From assembly GCF_016834455.1 (NCBI RefSeq), contig NZ_CP069213.1:372501-436500 (forward strand): a DNA stretch of 64,000 nt. Direction: 5' to 3'. Positions 22,832 through 32,958 of the stretch are shown piece by piece. Source of the stretch: Shewanella litorisediminis (GTDB lineage: Bacteria; Pseudomonadota; Gammaproteobacteria; Enterobacterales; Shewanellaceae). The position numbers and the translations under genes are program-made. Under the pieces are notes generated by a model, which saw only the letters and a program-made list of their open reading frames with translations, made no database searches and was not told where the DNA came from. Positions within the stretch are counted from its first letter, which is position 1; each line of letters starts with the position of its first letter.

Positions 22832-25800
22832 ATGATAAAAAAAGTTGCTCAATCTCTGCTGCTGATGTTGGTACTTTTGCTGCCCTGGCTTAACGTCAGC
22901 TATGGCGGTGAGTTTGTGCAGCGGATCTTTGCCAGTCGCGATGGCCTGTCCAATGGCATGATCAACTCCATTACCTTCGACCGCTATGGGTTTGTCTGGG
23001 TTGCTACCGAAGATGGCCTGTTTCGGGTCAGTAAAACCATGGTGCGCAGGGTAGATTCCCATCAGGGGGAAAACCGCCTCAACGATTCTTACATCATGGA
23101 CGTGGTTGCGCTGGGGCAGGAATATCTGCTGGTGAGCGTATCTGACACCCTTTATCGTTACCATATTCCTTCAGATACCTTCGAAGAAATCGGCAGTGCG
23201 GCCTTATTACCCGAATACGAAGGGGGCGGCATTATTGACCGCAGTGCCGTGGATCAGCACTCCTTGATGTTGCTGAACAGCAAGGGGCAAATCCTGAAGC
23301 TGGACCATCAGAACTGGCAGTTGGAGAAGGTAGTTCAATTGCAGAAGGACCCAGACGTACTCTGGGACAAGCTGCTCTATCTGCCCTCAGGGCAGCTCAT
23401 CGTTGGCAAGCCCTATCATCTGGAAATTCGCTCCGCCAAGGGTGAAAAGCAGGTCGATTTACCCTGGGTGGAGGCATCGGGCCAGGCCAAACGTCTTTAT
23501 CGGGATAGAGCGGGCCGTGTGTGGCTGACCTCGAGCGATGGTTTGTTTGAAGTGCTGCCCGACTCCCAGCAGATTCTGCCTGTGCCACAGGTGCCTTACT
23601 ACATCACCGCCATCAATGAAGATGGCAAAGGCAACCTGTGGATGGCAAGTCGCGCCGGTGTGTTGAAGTGGTCACCGGACGACCAGGTTTTCGAAAAGTT
23701 CGACAACGATCTGCGCCAACTTGCCAATATTGATTATGTTCAGGATGTTGCCATCGACAGTCAGGATTTGATTTGGCTCGGTGGCGCCGGCGAGGGGCTG
23801 GTGCTGGCGGTGGATAAGCCCACATTCCTGAGGGAAACCTTCAACAATCAGCCCCCGTATTCACTGGGAAACCAGATGATCTGGTCTATTTTCACCGAGG
23901 GTGACCGCTATTGGTTTGGCACCGATGCGGGCATCGTCAGCGTAGAAGAGGGGAAAGTCGGCTCGGTGCTGAGTACACCAGAGGAGTTTGAACCCAATGA
24001 CAGTGTGTATGCCATCACCTCTCTGAACAATGACTACCTGCTGCTGGCAACCACCAATGGACTGTTTTTGCAGGATAAAAACACCCATGCTACCAAGAGA
24101 TTCCACGAGTGGAGTCATGGTATTGAGTCGTTGAAACGCAAATGGATATTCCAGGTTTATAAGGACCCCGGGATCCCGGGGCGGCTGTGGTTCTTAACCG
24201 GAACCGGTTTGTATTATTGGGAGCCCGGTCTGTTTGACCCCCAGGAATATGCCCTCATCAGTCGCAGCGGTGAACGTTACCAACCTGCTATCTACAGCAT
24301 GCTCAGAGGCTCGGACGGTAAACTCTGGCTGGGTGGTCCGGATGAGTTTGGTTACCTGGATTCTGATGGCTACTTTATCGATAAGCGTGAACTTTTCAGT
24401 GGGATGAAGGGCGACTTGCAGGTAGGGCATATCCTCGAGGTTACACCTGGTAAGCTGTGGCTGGGGACATCCCTGTTTGGCGTGATGGAGTACCAGACCA
24501 ACACGGATACCTTGGCGTCTTTGCAGGAAAGGTGGAAACTCAGCTGCTATACGGCCTTTGGCCTGTTGGAAACGCCGGATTACCGTGTGATCCTTTGTCC
24601 TCGCGCCTTGGTGCGTCAGCACAAAGAGACATCTGAAGTGCAGGTGTTTACCGTAGAAGATGGTGTCGTCAATACCGAGTTCAACGAAGGCGCCTATGCC
24701 TACCGTGAGGATAAGGGGCTGTTTTTGGGCAGCCCCAACGGGGTGCGTCTGATGGATGTCAATGGCCTGAGCAATCGCATCACCGACGAACGGGTATTTC
24801 TGGAGTCGGTGACGGTGTTTTATGATAGCCACACCGAAAAGTCCCTTGTGCCGAGCGATTTTACCACAGTAGCGCCGGGCGCTCGCATGATCAGTTTGCA
24901 GCTGACCAGTAACGATTTTCTCGATGATTCCCCCATCAGGCTTAAATATCGCCTGGGCAAACAGGGGCAGTTGGTTGAACCCAAATACCTGCTACTCGAT
25001 GGCCAACCTCAGCTCAATCTCTCAGGGCTGGACGCAGGCAGGCTGGAACTTGAACTATTGAGCCGTCGCAATGAAATCTGGGACGATACCCCTTACGTCC
25101 ATCGCCTGCATGTGCAGCAATACTGGTGGGAGACGGCGCTGTTCAAATGGTCACTGATAGTGTTCCTGATGCTGTTAACCCTGGCCATCATTCTTATCCG
25201 ACATCGCCAGGTTGAGCGTTTTCGTAATATGAACACGGCGCTTTTGGAGAGCGAAGACCGGCTGCGTCAGTCCCTGCGTGGCAGTGACTCGGATCTTTGG
25301 GTTTGGACCCGCAAAGACAACTCTTTCTATCTGGATAATCGCAATGGGGTCCTGTCGGTGGCGCAGGAGGTCCTGAGGGTGAACTTTGAGGAGTTTCCCA
25401 TCCATCCGGACGACAGAGACAGGGTGGTGTCTCACTGGTTGGCGGTGATCAACGGTGAGATTGAACGATTCGACGCTGAATATCGGTTCCAGCGCCGCAC
25501 TGGAAGCTGGGGATGGCTCAGGGTGCGTGGGCGCCCAAGTCAATTTAACAAAGAGACCGGTGAGGTTGAAAAAATCAGTGGTATCTACAGCGATATCACC
25601 CAGCACAAGCAGTTGCAAAATGAGGTAGACCTGTTGGCACAGGCGTTTGAAAACACCTCTGAAGGGGTGCTTATCCTCGACGCCGACGAGCAAATCAAAG
25701 TTGCCAACCGAGCCGCCCAGTCAATTTTGGGCGCCGCCATGGCAGAGCTGGCCGGTCGCAAATTTATTTCGCTGCTTACCGAGCATGGCACCAATCGCAG

Positions 25801-27307
25801 TGAGATAGCGACCTTGCTCGCCAATGGCATGAGCTGGACCGGCGAGCGCGAGCTGCGTATCGCCGCCGGGCAGGTGTGCCCCGTTTGGCTGAACGTTTCT
25901 GTGATGCTGGGACTGCAGGGCAAGGTGCAGCACTACGTGGTCGTGTTCTCGGATATTACCGAGCGCAAACGCAGTGAAGCGGATTTACGGCGACTCGCCA
26001 ACTACGATGTGCTCACAGGCCTGCCCAATCGTTCGCTGTTTGCTGCCAGACTGAATCAGGCCATACACAAGGCCACCCAGAATGATGAAAAGCTGGCATT
26101 GATGTTCCTTGACCTTGACCGCTTTAAGCACGTGAATGACTCCTTCGGCCATGGTATGGGCGACGCGCTTTTAGTGGAGGCGGCTGCGCGGCTGCAGTCT
26201 TGTATCGATCCTGAATATACCCTGTGCCGTTTTGGTGGCGATGAGTTTGTGGTGCTTATCCATGGTACCGAGGTGGATACCCTGAACCATCTGGCCAATA
26301 CCATTCTCGGCCAAATCGAAACGCCGTTTAAACTCTTTGGCCGTGAGTTCTATATCTCTACCAGTATTGGCATTTCCATTTGGCCTGACGATGCACGTCA
26401 GCCCGAGGCCTTAATCAAAAACGCCGATTTGGCCATGTATCATGCCAAGGAAGAGGGGCGCGGCAACTTCCAATATTATTCTCAGGAACGTAATGCCGAG
26501 GCGCTTTATCATTTGCGTTTGGAGGCGGATTTACGCAAGGCGCTGGAGCGGCAAGAATTTATCCTCCATTACCAACCGCAAATTGATGTAAATGATGATA
26601 ATCAGGTCATAGGGATGGAAGCCTTGTTGCGCTGGCAGCATCCCAAGGACGGCTTTATCCGTACTGACATTTTCATCAAGGTAGCCGAAGCCTGTGGGTT
26701 GGTCATAGACATAGACAAGTGGGTATTACGTCAGGCGTGCCTGGATGGGGCGCGCTGGAGCCGCAAACTTAAGCGTCCCTTTAAAATCTCGGTAAACATC
26801 TCGGCAGTGCATTTCCGTCAGCCCGATTTTATCGACCACCTGCGCCGTACTCTGGTAGAGACGTGTATTCCGGTAGAAAACCTGGCGCTTGAAATCACCG
26901 AAGGGGTGTTGATGAAAGAGCTGCACATCGCCCGCGATCACCTGCGTCTGCTCAGGGATATGGGGGTGCAGGTTGCCATTGATGACTTTGGTACCGGCTA
27001 CTCGTCGCTGGCTTATCTGCGCCATTTCGACGTTAACCTGCTGAAGATTGATCGCTCTTTCCTGATAGATATTGCCGACAATCAGGCAGACCAAGCGATT
27101 GTGTCCAGTATTATTGAACTGGCCCGCAACCTGAAACTCAAGGTTGTGGCAGAGGGCATCGAAACCCGGGAACAGCTCAATCAGGTATTGGAACGGGGTT
27201 GTCATGTAATTCAGGGATACTACTTTGCCAAGCCCATGCCCCGTGACGACATGGATGCCTATCTGATGCTGGATGGCCCAGCTTCGGCCTCCCCCGAACA
27301 GGTCTGA
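22832..27307 (+). CDS. Two-component-type propeller sensor with PAS, GGDEF and EAL domains
   Basis: This 1491-aa membrane protein begins with a signal peptide (about residues 1-25) and a periplasmic sensor of repeated propeller blades with WVATEDGLF- and LWLGG-type motifs (about 30-700). A Y_Y_Y-like domain follows, then a membrane helix near 770-795. Two PAS domains lie at about 805-1045, a diguanylate cyclase domain with GGDEF at 1135-1139, and a c-di-GMP phosphodiesterase domain with EALLRW at 1263. The EAL domain keeps the usual catalytic residues (DDFGTGYSS, VAEGIET, QGYYF). No RxxD inhibitory site precedes GGDEF. It is probably a c-di-GMP enzyme controlled by an unknown periplasmic signal. 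Confidence 0.9.
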   Translation: MIKKVAQSLLLMLVLLLPWLNVSYGGEFVQRIFASRDGLSNGMINSITFDRYGFVWVATEDGLFRVSKTMVRRVDSHQGENRLNDSYIMDVVALGQEYLLVSVSDTLYRYHIPSDTFEEIGSAALLPEYEGGGIIDRSAVDQHSLMLLNSKGQILKLDHQNWQLEKVVQLQKDPDVLWDKLLYLPSGQLIVGKPYHLEIRSAKGEKQVDLPWVEASGQAKRLYRDRAGRVWLTSSDGLFEVLPDSQQILPVPQVPYYITAINEDGKGNLWMASRAGVLKWSPDDQVFEKFDNDLRQLANIDYVQDVAIDSQDLIWLGGAGEGLVLAVDKPTFLRETFNNQPPYSLGNQMIWSIFTEGDRYWFGTDAGIVSVEEGKVGSVLSTPEEFEPNDSVYAITSLNNDYLLLATTNGLFLQDKNTHATKRFHEWSHGIESLKRKWIFQVYKDPGIPGRLWFLTGTGLYYWEPGLFDPQEYALISRSGERYQPAIYSMLRGSDGKLWLGGPDEFGYLDSDGYFIDKRELFSGMKGDLQVGHILEVTPGKLWLGTSLFGVMEYQTNTDTLASLQERWKLSCYTAFGLLETPDYRVILCPRALVRQHKETSEVQVFTVEDGVVNTEFNEGAYAYREDKGLFLGSPNGVRLMDVNGLSNRITDERVFLESVTVFYDSHTEKSLVPSDFTTVAPGARMISLQLTSNDFLDDSPIRLKYRLGKQGQLVEPKYLLLDGQPQLNLSGLDAGRLELELLSRRNEIWDDTPYVHRLHVQQYWWETALFKWSLIVFLMLLTLAIILIRHRQVERFRNMNTALLESEDRLRQSLRGSDSDLWVWTRKDNSFYLDNRNGVLSVAQEVLRVNFEEFPIHPDDRDRVVSHWLAVINGEIERFDAEYRFQRRTGSWGWLRVRGRPSQFNKETGEVEKISGIYSDITQHKQLQNEVDLLAQAFENTSEGVLILDADEQIKVANRAAQSILGAAMAELAGRKFISLLTEHGTNRSEIATLLANGMSWTGERELRIAAGQVCPVWLNVSVMLGLQGKVQHYVVVFSDITERKRSEADLRRLANYDVLTGLPNRSLFAARLNQAIHKATQNDEKLALMFLDLDRFKHVNDSFGHGMGDALLVEAAARLQSCIDPEYTLCRFGGDEFVVLIHGTEVDTLNHLANTILGQIETPFKLFGREFYISTSIGISIWPDDARQPEALIKNADLAMYHAKEEGRGNFQYYSQERNAEALYHLRLEADLRKALERQEFILHYQPQIDVNDDNQVIGMEALLRWQHPKDGFIRTDIFIKVAEACGLVIDIDKWVLRQACLDGARWSRKLKRPFKISVNISAVHFRQPDFIDHLRRTLVETCIPVENLALEITEGVLMKELHIARDHLRLLRDMGVQVAIDDFGTGYSSLAYLRHFDVNLLKIDRSFLIDIADNQADQAIVSSIIELARNLKLKVVAEGIETREQLNQVLERGCHVIQGYYFAKPMPRDDMDAYLMLDGPASASPEQV

Positions 27308-27411
27308 TGTGTTTGTTACTGTTCAGTAATTACTCATGTTTTTAACTTAAACGCGCCATGTCTGTTAGAATGGCGACCACTGCAACCCTTTCACTTTAGC
27401 TCTCGGGACTC

Positions 27412-29616
27412 ATGAAGAAAATTTTGTCACTGCTGCTGTTCTTTTCTCTGTCTGTTGCCCAGGCGGCAGACCGCCCGAAGGTGGGTCTGGTTCTCAGTGG
27501 CGGTGGAGCAAAAGGCGCAGCGCACGTAGGTGTGCTCAAGGTGCTTGAAGAACAAAAAATCCCGGTGGATTATGTGGCCGGCACCAGCATAGGGGCCTAC
27601 GTGGCGGGTATGTACGCGTTGGGTTACAGCGCCAGCGAAATCGAAGCCATCATGATGAACGTGGATTGGAACCGGGGTTATTCCGATACCATCCCCCGTG
27701 AATCACTGAGCTATCGGGACAAGCAGCTCAGAGACAAGTACAACATCCCTCTGCACATCGGTTATTCCGACGATGAGGTGAAAGCACCCAGCGGTTTGCT
27801 GCGCGGCCAGACCATGTCGATACTGCTGCGCGAATCCACCGATGTGGTGCGTGAATTTACCAGTTTCGATGAACTCGCCATTCCTTACCGTGCTGTTGCC
27901 ACCGATCTGGCCACCAGTCAGCCGGTTATCTTGTCGAATGGAAGCGTCATCAAGGCGATGCAGTCCTCTGCCACAGTGCCCGGTGCATTGCAGCCCATGC
28001 TGATTGAAGGGCGTTTGCTGGTGGATGGCGGTATCGCCAACAACATGCCGGTGGATGTGGTCAAGGCTATGGGCGCCGATATCATCATCGCGGTCGACAT
28101 TGGTTCGCCGCTGGTGGGCAATGATGAGCTGAAAAGCACCATAGCCGTGCTCAACCAGTTATCCACCATGCTGACCGCCGCCAGCACTGAAGCGCAAAAG
28201 AAACTGCTGACCGACAAAGATGTGCTTATCCGTCCGGCTATCGATGCCCTCAGTACTACGGATTTCAGCATTATGAGTACCGCTCTGTCCCTGGGCGAAA
28301 CGGCGGCGAGAGAGCATCTGTCTAAGCTTCAAGGCCTCAGCATTGAGGCGCAGCAGTATGCAGATTATCAGCAGGGCAAGCGGGACAGATCCAGGATTTG
28401 GCTCGATGACATGCAGCGTCCTGTTATCGACATCGTGTATGACAATCGCTCCAGAGTCAGTGAAAGCTTGCTTGAGGATAGGTTGGGTATCAAGGCCGGG
28501 CAGGTGGTCAGCCGCGAAGACCTGGAAGCGGGCATCAATCAGCTTTATGCCCTGAATCGCTTTGAGCGGGTAGATGCCGAATTTACTGACACGCCAGAAG
28601 GGCGGGTGTTGACCGTTTCCACCAAGGACAAGTCATGGGGACCTAATTACTTCGATCTCGGATTTAACTGGGAAGATGACTTCACTGCCGATTCGGTTGT
28701 GACCCTGGATACCGCTTACACCATGACCAACCTCAATGAGAATGGGGGAGAGTGGCGCAACGAGGTTAAGCTGGGTTACGAAAAGCTCCTTGGCACCGAG
28801 TTTTATCAGCCGCTGGATCGTGACCAGGAGTTTTACGGCCGTGCCCGCTATCAGTATGAAATCACTGCATGGGAAATCTTTGATGCCAACAGCAAGGTGT
28901 TCGAGTTTGAAAGAGACGCCCATAGAATCGACTTGGGTTTAGGATTGAATTTTGCCCAGCACGGCCAGCTGGAGTTGGGCATTACCGGCGAGAAGGGGAA
29001 AATTTCCAACGAGGCTTTGTTGTTAAAGGATTTAAGATTTTCATCTTACGGCGGCTATTTCCAGATTGGTTATGACAGTCTCAACAGCATAAGCTTTCCC
29101 ACATCCGGTAACAGGGTCACGCTGCGCGTCACACTGCGCAGTGGAGACTATCATCTGGGCGATTACGGGCATGAATTCAGTACCCAGGTTCAGGCCGATT
29201 GGAAAGGGGCGTTGGGTGTAGGTAACCATGCGTTTGTGGGCAAGTTATCGCTGGAATCGTCTGATAATGACGGTGAGTCTTTTATTCAGCTTGCTGAACT
29301 GGGTGGTTTCCTGAACCTATCTGGCTACCATAAAGACTCATTGGTTGGGGCCCATAAAGTCTTTGGCGCCTTTGTATATCAATATGACCTTGGGCGTGAT
29401 GCTCTGGGGATGACAGACTATCCCCTGTATCTCGGTGCCAGTCTCGAAGCCGGTAATGTGTGGTGGGAAATGGATGATGTCTCACTGCAAGATCTCATTT
29501 ACGCCAGCAGTCTCTACATCGGGACAGATACCGGGCTTGGCCCTGCGGCACTTGGTATCGGCCTCACTGACGATGGTCAGCGTTCCATTTACCTGTTTGT
29601 TGGCAAGAATTTTTAA
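27412..29616 (+). CDS. Patatin-like phospholipase with outer-membrane barrel
   Basis: This 734-aa protein has a signal peptide ending near residue 19 (VAQA-ADR). A patatin domain follows with the oxyanion loop GGGAKGAAHVG, the nucleophile motif GTSIG (about residue 62) and the DGG of the Ser-Asp dyad near residue 205. A POTRA-like region lies near 340-400 and a 16-strand-type barrel (bacterial surface antigen family) makes up the C-terminal half, ending in Phe. The arrangement resembles Pseudomonas PlpD, an autotransporter-like lipase; here the passenger would face outward. The gene stands alone between the GGDEF-EAL gene and the M13 peptidase. Confidence 0.88.
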   Translation: MKKILSLLLFFSLSVAQAADRPKVGLVLSGGGAKGAAHVGVLKVLEEQKIPVDYVAGTSIGAYVAGMYALGYSASEIEAIMMNVDWNRGYSDTIPRESLSYRDKQLRDKYNIPLHIGYSDDEVKAPSGLLRGQTMSILLRESTDVVREFTSFDELAIPYRAVATDLATSQPVILSNGSVIKAMQSSATVPGALQPMLIEGRLLVDGGIANNMPVDVVKAMGADIIIAVDIGSPLVGNDELKSTIAVLNQLSTMLTAASTEAQKKLLTDKDVLIRPAIDALSTTDFSIMSTALSLGETAAREHLSKLQGLSIEAQQYADYQQGKRDRSRIWLDDMQRPVIDIVYDNRSRVSESLLEDRLGIKAGQVVSREDLEAGINQLYALNRFERVDAEFTDTPEGRVLTVSTKDKSWGPNYFDLGFNWEDDFTADSVVTLDTAYTMTNLNENGGEWRNEVKLGYEKLLGTEFYQPLDRDQEFYGRARYQYEITAWEIFDANSKVFEFERDAHRIDLGLGLNFAQHGQLELGITGEKGKISNEALLLKDLRFSSYGGYFQIGYDSLNSISFPTSGNRVTLRVTLRSGDYHLGDYGHEFSTQVQADWKGALGVGNHAFVGKLSLESSDNDGESFIQLAELGGFLNLSGYHKDSLVGAHKVFGAFVYQYDLGRDALGMTDYPLYLGASLEAGNVWWEMDDVSLQDLIYASSLYIGTDTGLGPAALGIGLTDDGQRSIYLFVGKNF

Positions 29617-29784
29617 CAACTCACATAAATTTACAAAAACCCGCTTCGAAAGGCCTGACATCTCCTGTTAGGCTGTGCGGGACCTTTCTGCCCGCAGCTT
29701 GGGCACATAACAGAAACCACAATCACCTGTGCCGCTGGAGTCATTCAATGGCAGGCGGTTGTAATAAAAAAACCGGGGAATACT

Positions 29785-31845
29785 ATGACCAAGTTATCTA
29801 CTCTGGCGCTGGGCGTTGCCCTGGGGCTGGGTTTGGCTGGCTGTGCCGACAACAACAAAGCACCTGAAACCTCTGTCGCCAAGGCTGTGGCTGTATCTGG
29901 TATCGATAAGCAAAACTTTGATTCCAGCGTTCGCCACCAGGACGATTTTTACTACAGCGTGAACGGTACCTGGCTTAAAGAAACGCCCATCCCGGCTGAC
30001 AAGTCCAACTATGGCGCCTTTTCAGTGCTGTACGATGAGAGCCAAAAAGCCCTCAAACAAATCGTGGAAGACGCGGCAGCCAAGCCCAATAAAGTGGCTG
30101 GCTCAAACGAGCAGAAAATTGGCGACTTCTATGCCAGCTATATGAACACCGACAAGCTGGAGCAACTGGGTGGCACCCCAATCAAGGCGAGTCTGGATGC
30201 CATTGCAGCGGCTGCTGACCATAAGGCGCTCGCCGGGCTTATGGGAACACTCCTTACCAACGGCAGCTCCATTCCCTTCGGCTTTTGGGTTAACAACGAT
30301 GCCAAAAACTCTACTCAATATGCCGTATATATGAGTCAGGGCGGCCTGACCCTGCCAGACCGTGACTACTACCTGAAAGACGATGCCAAGTACATTGCCA
30401 ACCGTGAAGCCCTGGCCAAGTATGTGACCGAGGTGCTGACAGCTGCCGGTTATGCCAATGCAGAGCGTGCAGCCAAGAGCGTGGCCGACATCGAACTCTT
30501 TATTGCGCAAAACCAGTGGAGCCGAGTTGAATCCCGTGATGCCAACAAGGCCTACAACAAGCTGAGCCGTCAGGAATTGGCCAGCCTTTTGGGCGGTTTC
30601 GACTTTGAAGCCTTCGCGGCCAACGCAGGCCTGGGTGACAAGGTAACCGACGTGATTGTGCGCCAGCCTTCTTATTTTGAAGCGCTGGGCAAGGGCTATA
30701 GCAGCTTCCCGGTAGAAGCCTGGCAGGATTACCTGGCTTTCCATCTCACCGATGGCGCCGCAGAGCTTCTGAGTGACAACTTTGTGCAGCTGCACTTTGG
30801 TTTCCACGCCAAGACCCTGGCCGGTGTCGAAGAGCAGGCGCCACGCTGGAAACGTGCAGTGGATGCGGCCGATCAGGTGATTGGTGAGCTGGTGGGCGCC
30901 GAGTATGTGAAAGCCCACTTCAAACCAGAAGCCAAGGCCCGCATGGAGCAGCTTATCCATAATCTGATCAAAGGCTTTGAAGTGAGCATTAACGATCTGG
31001 AATGGATGACCCCGGACACCAAGATTGCTGCCCAGGAAAAGCTGTCCAAGTTCACCTACAAGATTGGCTACCCCGATAAGTGGAAGGATTACAGCGGCCT
31101 GGATATCAAGGCAGACGACCTGGTGGGTAACTATGTACGCTATGCCAACTTCGAATATGCCGACATGCTGGGTAAGCTGGGGCAGCCAATCGATCGCAGC
31201 GAATGGCATATGACGCCGCAAACCGTGAATGCTTACTACAACCCCGTAATGAACGAGATTGTGTTCCCAGCAGCCATTCTGCAGCCTCCTTTCTTCAATA
31301 TGGCGGCCGATGATGCGGTGAACTACGGTGGTATCGGTGCCGTGATTGGCCATGAAATCAGCCACGGCTTTGACGATCAGGGCTCCAAGTACGACGGCGA
31401 TGGCAACCTGCGCAACTGGTGGTCTGACAAAGACCGCGAAGAGTTCCAAAAGCGTGGCAAGCAACTGTCTGAGCAGTACAGCAAGTACGAAGCACTGCCA
31501 GGTAAGTTTGTGAATGGCGACCTGACGCTGGGCGAGAACATCGGCGACCTCGGCGGCCTGACGGTGGCCCTGCGTGCCTACCAGATGAGCCTGAATGGTC
31601 AGCCAGCGCCTGTTATCGATGGCCTGACCGGCGAACAGCGCTTCTTTATGGGTTGGTCTCAGGTATGGCGCCGTAACTACCGCGATGAAGAGCTGGGCCG
31701 TCGTCTGTTGACCGACAACCACTCACCAAGCCACTTCCGCGCCATGGGCACGCCACGTAACATCCCAGGCTTTTACGAGGCCTTCGGCGTGACCGAAAAC
31801 GACAAGATGTACCTGCAGGAACAGGAGCGTGTGAAGATCTGGTAA
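29785..31845 (+). CDS. M13-family (neprilysin-like) lipoprotein metallopeptidase
   Basis: This 686-aa zinc peptidase has a lipoprotein signal with lipobox LAGC at residues 18-21. The catalytic site is HEISH (about residue 530) with the third ligand Glu in the downstream GENIGDLGG block. The conserved M13 N-terminal region (DDFYYSVNGTWL) is present. The enzyme is probably anchored in the cell envelope and cleaves peptides. It is followed by a bidirectional terminator and convergent with the HAD gene. Confidence 0.92.
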   Translation: MTKLSTLALGVALGLGLAGCADNNKAPETSVAKAVAVSGIDKQNFDSSVRHQDDFYYSVNGTWLKETPIPADKSNYGAFSVLYDESQKALKQIVEDAAAKPNKVAGSNEQKIGDFYASYMNTDKLEQLGGTPIKASLDAIAAAADHKALAGLMGTLLTNGSSIPFGFWVNNDAKNSTQYAVYMSQGGLTLPDRDYYLKDDAKYIANREALAKYVTEVLTAAGYANAERAAKSVADIELFIAQNQWSRVESRDANKAYNKLSRQELASLLGGFDFEAFAANAGLGDKVTDVIVRQPSYFEALGKGYSSFPVEAWQDYLAFHLTDGAAELLSDNFVQLHFGFHAKTLAGVEEQAPRWKRAVDAADQVIGELVGAEYVKAHFKPEAKARMEQLIHNLIKGFEVSINDLEWMTPDTKIAAQEKLSKFTYKIGYPDKWKDYSGLDIKADDLVGNYVRYANFEYADMLGKLGQPIDRSEWHMTPQTVNAYYNPVMNEIVFPAAILQPPFFNMAADDAVNYGGIGAVIGHEISHGFDDQGSKYDGDGNLRNWWSDKDREEFQKRGKQLSEQYSKYEALPGKFVNGDLTLGENIGDLGGLTVALRAYQMSLNGQPAPVIDGLTGEQRFFMGWSQVWRRNYRDEELGRRLLTDNHSPSHFRAMGTPRNIPGFYEAFGVTENDKMYLQEQERVKIW

Positions 31846-31860
31846 CGGATTTTCCCCATT

Positions 31861-31903
31861 AAAAAGCCGGGCCACTGTTTTGGAACAGGGCCCGGCTTTT
31901 TAT
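31861..31903. terminator. Bidirectional terminator
   Basis: GCCGGGCC-A-CTGTT-TTGG-AACAG-GGCCCGGC forms a long perfect stem flanked by A5 and T5 runs. It serves both the M13 peptidase gene and the convergent HAD gene. Confidence 0.88.
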
Positions 31904-31920
31904 TGTCTTTTTACAGAGTG

Positions 31921-32586
31921 TTAGCCCTGATTTGCCAACAGTTGGGGCAGGGCGGTTAAATCATCTGCTTTCACATGGGCCACGGCCCAGCGGGCTTGCT
32001 CACGCTCATGGGCGGGTGGAATGGCCAGGGTCTGCATGGTGGCGGCGCGGGCGGCAATCAGGCCGTTGAAAGAGTCTTCCACCGCCAGACAGTGACGTGC
32101 GGGTACGCCGAGGGCGTCAGCACACTTGAGGTATACCTCGGGGTGGGGCTTGCCGTAATCGAGATGCTCGGCAGACTCCATGGCCTCGAAATAGTCACGG
32201 ATATTCAGGGTATCCAGCACAGCATCGATAATGACCCAGCTTGAAGAGGTGGCAAGACCAATCTTCAGGCCCTGTGCGCGGCAGTAATCCAGCGCCTCAA
32301 TCACGCCCTTCATGGGCACACCCTCGGCCAGGATATGGGCGACCACGCCGTCCACAATTTGTTTGGCCACGGCGCCGTTATCGTAGTTATCCCAGGGGAA
32401 GCGCCGATACCAATAGTCCACCACCATATCGATACGAAACCCCACAGTTTCATGAATGTCTTCGGGCTTGATGGGCAGGCCGAGTCCGGCCAGCACCTCG
32501 TACTCGGCCAGTTGCCACACGGGCTCTGAATCGATAAGTATGCCGTCCATATCAAAAATCACGGCATCGATGCGGTTGGTTAACAT
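31921..32586 (-). CDS. HAD-family sugar phosphatase (HxpB/YniC-like)
   Basis: This 221-aa protein has the HAD motifs in order: FDMDGILIDSE (motif I, about residues 10-20), a Ser/Thr motif II at GLATSSSW, a Lys in GKPHPEVYL (motif III) and the late acidic motif VEDSFNGLIAA. The family dephosphorylates small phosphosugars such as 2-deoxyglucose 6-phosphate and hexitol phosphates. A clear GAGGAGA ribosome site precedes the ATG. It is convergent with the M13 gene and divergent from acnB. The substrate is inferred from the family. Confidence 0.85.
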   Translation of the reverse strand: MLTNRIDAVIFDMDGILIDSEPVWQLAEYEVLAGLGLPIKPEDIHETVGFRIDMVVDYWYRRFPWDNYDNGAVAKQIVDGVVAHILAEGVPMKGVIEALDYCRAQGLKIGLATSSSWVIIDAVLDTLNIRDYFEAMESAEHLDYGKPHPEVYLKCADALGVPARHCLAVEDSFNGLIAARAATMQTLAIPPAHEREQARWAVAHVKADDLTALPQLLANQG

Positions 32587-32833
32587 GCTGTCTCCTCGGC
32601 TGATTTGAGCCGATATTGTCGCTCGGGCAAAAAAAATTTTCAGCGCAATTTTGCCACAGCTGAAAAATGGCCTGTTGAATTTTAATGGATGGGTGATTGG
32701 TAACTTTTTGTATTGTATGAAATTTGCCCTTGTTTCAAACTATTGTCTAATTTCGTGCGTTTAATCACTGGGATAAGGTGCCGCTTGCCCACAGAATTTC
32801 CGCAGATTTCCCCCGCACAAGAGTGTGAGCTGA

Positions 32834-32862
32834 TTCATACTTTTTCAAAGCTGTAGTATACT
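32834..32862 (+). promoter_or_regulatory. Candidate acnB promoter
   Basis: TTCATA (32834-32839) and TATACT (32857-32862) are 17 bp apart, about 97 bp before the start codon. Two small hairpins follow in the leader: CCCGG-AAAT-CCGGG (32867-32880) and GTCC-TGTC-GGAC (32883-32894). Regulation by iron, oxygen or carbon source is possible but no operator was identified. Confidence 0.5.
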
Positions 32863-32958
32863 GCAGCCCGGAAATCCGGGTCGTCCTGTCGGACTGTAGC
32901 CTTCATCCACGAAGACGTGCAGTTTCGTTGAGAGCGCCATACAAAGAGGAATGTTGCC

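Noticed and set aside
30103..31722. 539-codon minus-strand frame opposite the M13 peptidase gene
   Set aside because: Antisense shadow of a clear M13 peptidase; the His- and Leu-rich product is typical of a mirrored GC-rich gene.
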